DNA from: an uncultured Eubacterium sp.
Lineage (GTDB): Bacteria > Bacillota > Clostridia > Lachnospirales > Lachnospiraceae
Assembly: GCA_910585745.1 (NCBI GenBank)
Contig: CAJUFM010000035.1
Location: 1 to 30,629, forward strand
Reading direction: 5' to 3'
Length of the DNA stretch: 30,629 nt
In this document: in pieces, positions 29,501-30,629 of the stretch
How the letters are laid out: each line of letters begins with the position of its first letter
Numbering within the stretch: position 1 is the stretch's first letter
Position numbers and translations under genes: made by a program
Notes under the pieces: model-generated
What the model was told of the DNA's origin: nothing
The model's input: the letters and a program-made list of their open reading frames with translations, nothing else
Database searches by the model: none

Positions 29501-30577
29501 ATGGAAAAATACTATCCGTATATTCAGAAACTGATCCATAAACTGCATCTGGAGCGTATTCTGGATCAGGATAAGGAAACAAAGGAAGCGGTGGAGGTCC
29601 TGTATCGCTGTCAGGATAAGAAAAAGATATGGGAAGAAATATGGTGCCAGAGAATTATGCTGATGCTGGCAGCGGTTATCCTATCCCTTCTCTTTTTTCT
29701 GATCTGTATGACAGCGGGCGAGCCGGATCTGGTAATACAGGATGGACGGATCATTAAGAATGATTCAGAGGTGGTAACTTTTGGAGTCCGGGCACAGACA
29801 GGGGAGGATACTCTCGAGGAAGAGCTTACCCTGGAGTTAAGACCAGAAGAGGAGCAGGATCAGCCTCCAGAGGAGACACCGGTCCCGCAGACAGAAGTGT
29901 TATTTGCGGAGATCCAGGAAAAGATACAGGAGGCGGTAGAACAGCAAAGAGATTCGGATCAGATCCTGCTGCCGGAGAGAGTGTCTGGAAACAGAGTGGA
30001 ATACCTGAATCCGGAGAAGAAAAAAGACTATTCTGCCTTTTTTCTATCTCTGGCGATATTACCGGCGATGCCATTTTTATGGAAACACCAGAGACGGCAG
30101 AAGCTTCAGCTAAGAGAAGAACAGCTTGCATTGGACTATCCTGAACTCATCAATAAAGTTCTGCTTCTGCTCAGCGCGGGACTTACGATCCGGGGGTGTT
30201 TTGAAAGAATTTGCGGCGAGTATAAAAGCCGTCTGGAAGAGGGAGGCTGCAGGCGTTATGTGTACGAGGAGATCAGTGTATCCTGCCAGGAAATGAAAAA
30301 CGGAGTGTCAGAAGCAGAGGTAATGGAAGCTTTTGGGAAGCGGTGCAGGCAGCTGCCCTATCTTAAATTTGCTTCTTTAGTCAATCAGAACATACGGAAG
30401 GGATCTGAGGGACTGACTGCTATTTTGGAGCTGGAGGCGGTGGAAGCTTTTGAAAAAAGAAAAGAAACTGTAAAAAGGATGGGAGAAACAGCGGGAACAA
30501 AGCTGCTCCTTCCTATGATGTTAATGCTGGGAGTAGTTATGGTGATCATTCTTGTTCCAGCGTTTATGACAATGTGA
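29501..30577 (+). CDS. tadC: TadC-like membrane protein with a large acidic insert
   Basis: 358 aa. N-terminal soluble stretch (about 1-48), a membrane segment (about 51-70), a Glu/Pro-rich part of about 105 residues (about 73-177: EEELTLELRPEEEQDQPPEE and on), a second membrane segment (about 178-193), then the cytoplasmic T2SSF domain (about 205-330: ALDYPELINKVLLLLSAGLTIRGCFER, SLVNQNIRKGSEGLTAILELEA) and a final membrane segment (about 335-356). It pairs with TadB as the pilus platform. The acidic insert between the first two membrane segments should face outwards and is not part of the TadC pattern I know. AGGTGGGGCG precedes the ATG at 29501. The window ends before any pilin gene. Confidence 0.87.
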   Translation: MEKYYPYIQKLIHKLHLERILDQDKETKEAVEVLYRCQDKKKIWEEIWCQRIMLMLAAVILSLLFFLICMTAGEPDLVIQDGRIIKNDSEVVTFGVRAQTGEDTLEEELTLELRPEEEQDQPPEETPVPQTEVLFAEIQEKIQEAVEQQRDSDQILLPERVSGNRVEYLNPEKKKDYSAFFLSLAILPAMPFLWKHQRRQKLQLREEQLALDYPELINKVLLLLSAGLTIRGCFERICGEYKSRLEEGGCRRYVYEEISVSCQEMKNGVSEAEVMEAFGKRCRQLPYLKFASLVNQNIRKGSEGLTAILELEAVEAFEKRKETVKRMGETAGTKLLLPMMLMLGVVMVIILVPAFMTM

Positions 30578-30629
30578 ATAACTTCTCGGAATCTCAATGA
30601 ATGTGATTCTAACTGAAAATTGACAACTG
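30578..30629. other. Window edge after tadC, no gene seen
   Basis: Fifty-two bases with no hairpin or open frame of note. A TTGACA near the end (about 30620-30625) could be the -35 of a promoter for the next gene, but its -10 lies outside the window. Confidence 0.2.

Noticed and set aside
1..30629. CRISPR arrays, insertion sequences with intact transposases, rRNA genes, replication origin
   Set aside because: No regularly spaced direct repeats, terminal-repeat-bounded transposase, rRNA sequence or DnaA-box cluster was seen on reading.

Overview
The window looks like a chromosomal segment from an anaerobic, spore-forming, flagellated Gram-positive of the Clostridia, most likely Lachnospiraceae. 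Pointers are a spoIIR gene, a flagellin/FliS cluster led by a FliK-like protein, a Firmicutes-type tight-adherence (Tad) pilus operon, BlaI/M56 regulation, and a rumen/gut-type set of xylan enzymes. This placement comes from gene content and family recognition only; no search was run.

Layout. 1-5222: xylan-utilisation genes in alternating orientation: the 3' end of a probable SGNH esterase, a cytoplasmic GH39 beta-xylosidase, a secreted GH10 endoxylanase with a Lys-rich Ig-like module, and a cytoplasmic GH43 xylosidase/arabinofuranosidase. The inferred scheme is that GH10 cuts xylan outside and GH39/GH43 finish imported oligosaccharides inside; no transporter lies in the window. 5223-6947: a scarred region with an ORF remnant, a complete-looking type I toxin-antitoxin module (48-aa holin-like toxin and convergent antisense RNA, each with its own promoter and terminator), a truncated tyrosine-recombinase remnant, and a 5'-truncated FG-GAP-like secreted-protein gene. 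6961-8827: a BlaI-type repressor and M56 (BlaR1-like) sensor pair behind a promoter flanked by two BlaI-like operators. 8969-11644: an XRE-Uma2 fusion, DUF1294 and MATE genes, and tRNA-Gly(CCC) on the minus strand. 11749-15474: a domain-swapped GH3 glucosidase/xylosidase and a short RmuC.

15487-19905, minus strand: ispE, a secreted BspA-like leucine-rich-repeat protein, then an operon of a secreted Asp-rich-repeat/His-Gly-rich protein, an ECF sigma factor and an RsgI-like anti-sigma factor. The secreted protein and the outer part of the anti-sigma factor end in similar His-Gly-rich tails, which makes this the best candidate for a little-described sensing system. 20034-20654: spoIIR. 20722-25532: a flagellar operon behind a sigma-D-like promoter (FliK/DUF6240-like protein, Cys-containing flagellin, FliS). 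25610-25825: DUF2508. 25979-30577: a Tad pilus operon (prepilin peptidase, TadZ-like, CpaF/TadA, TadB, TadC), with the pilin presumably beyond the window.

Most genes are complete and tightly packed. The only gene-poor stretch above 300 bases is 5223-5661, which holds the GH43 promoter, an ORF remnant and most of the antitoxin RNA. Four genes (MATE, GH3, fliS, tadZ-like) appear to use TTG starts, chosen here from ribosome-binding-site spacing.
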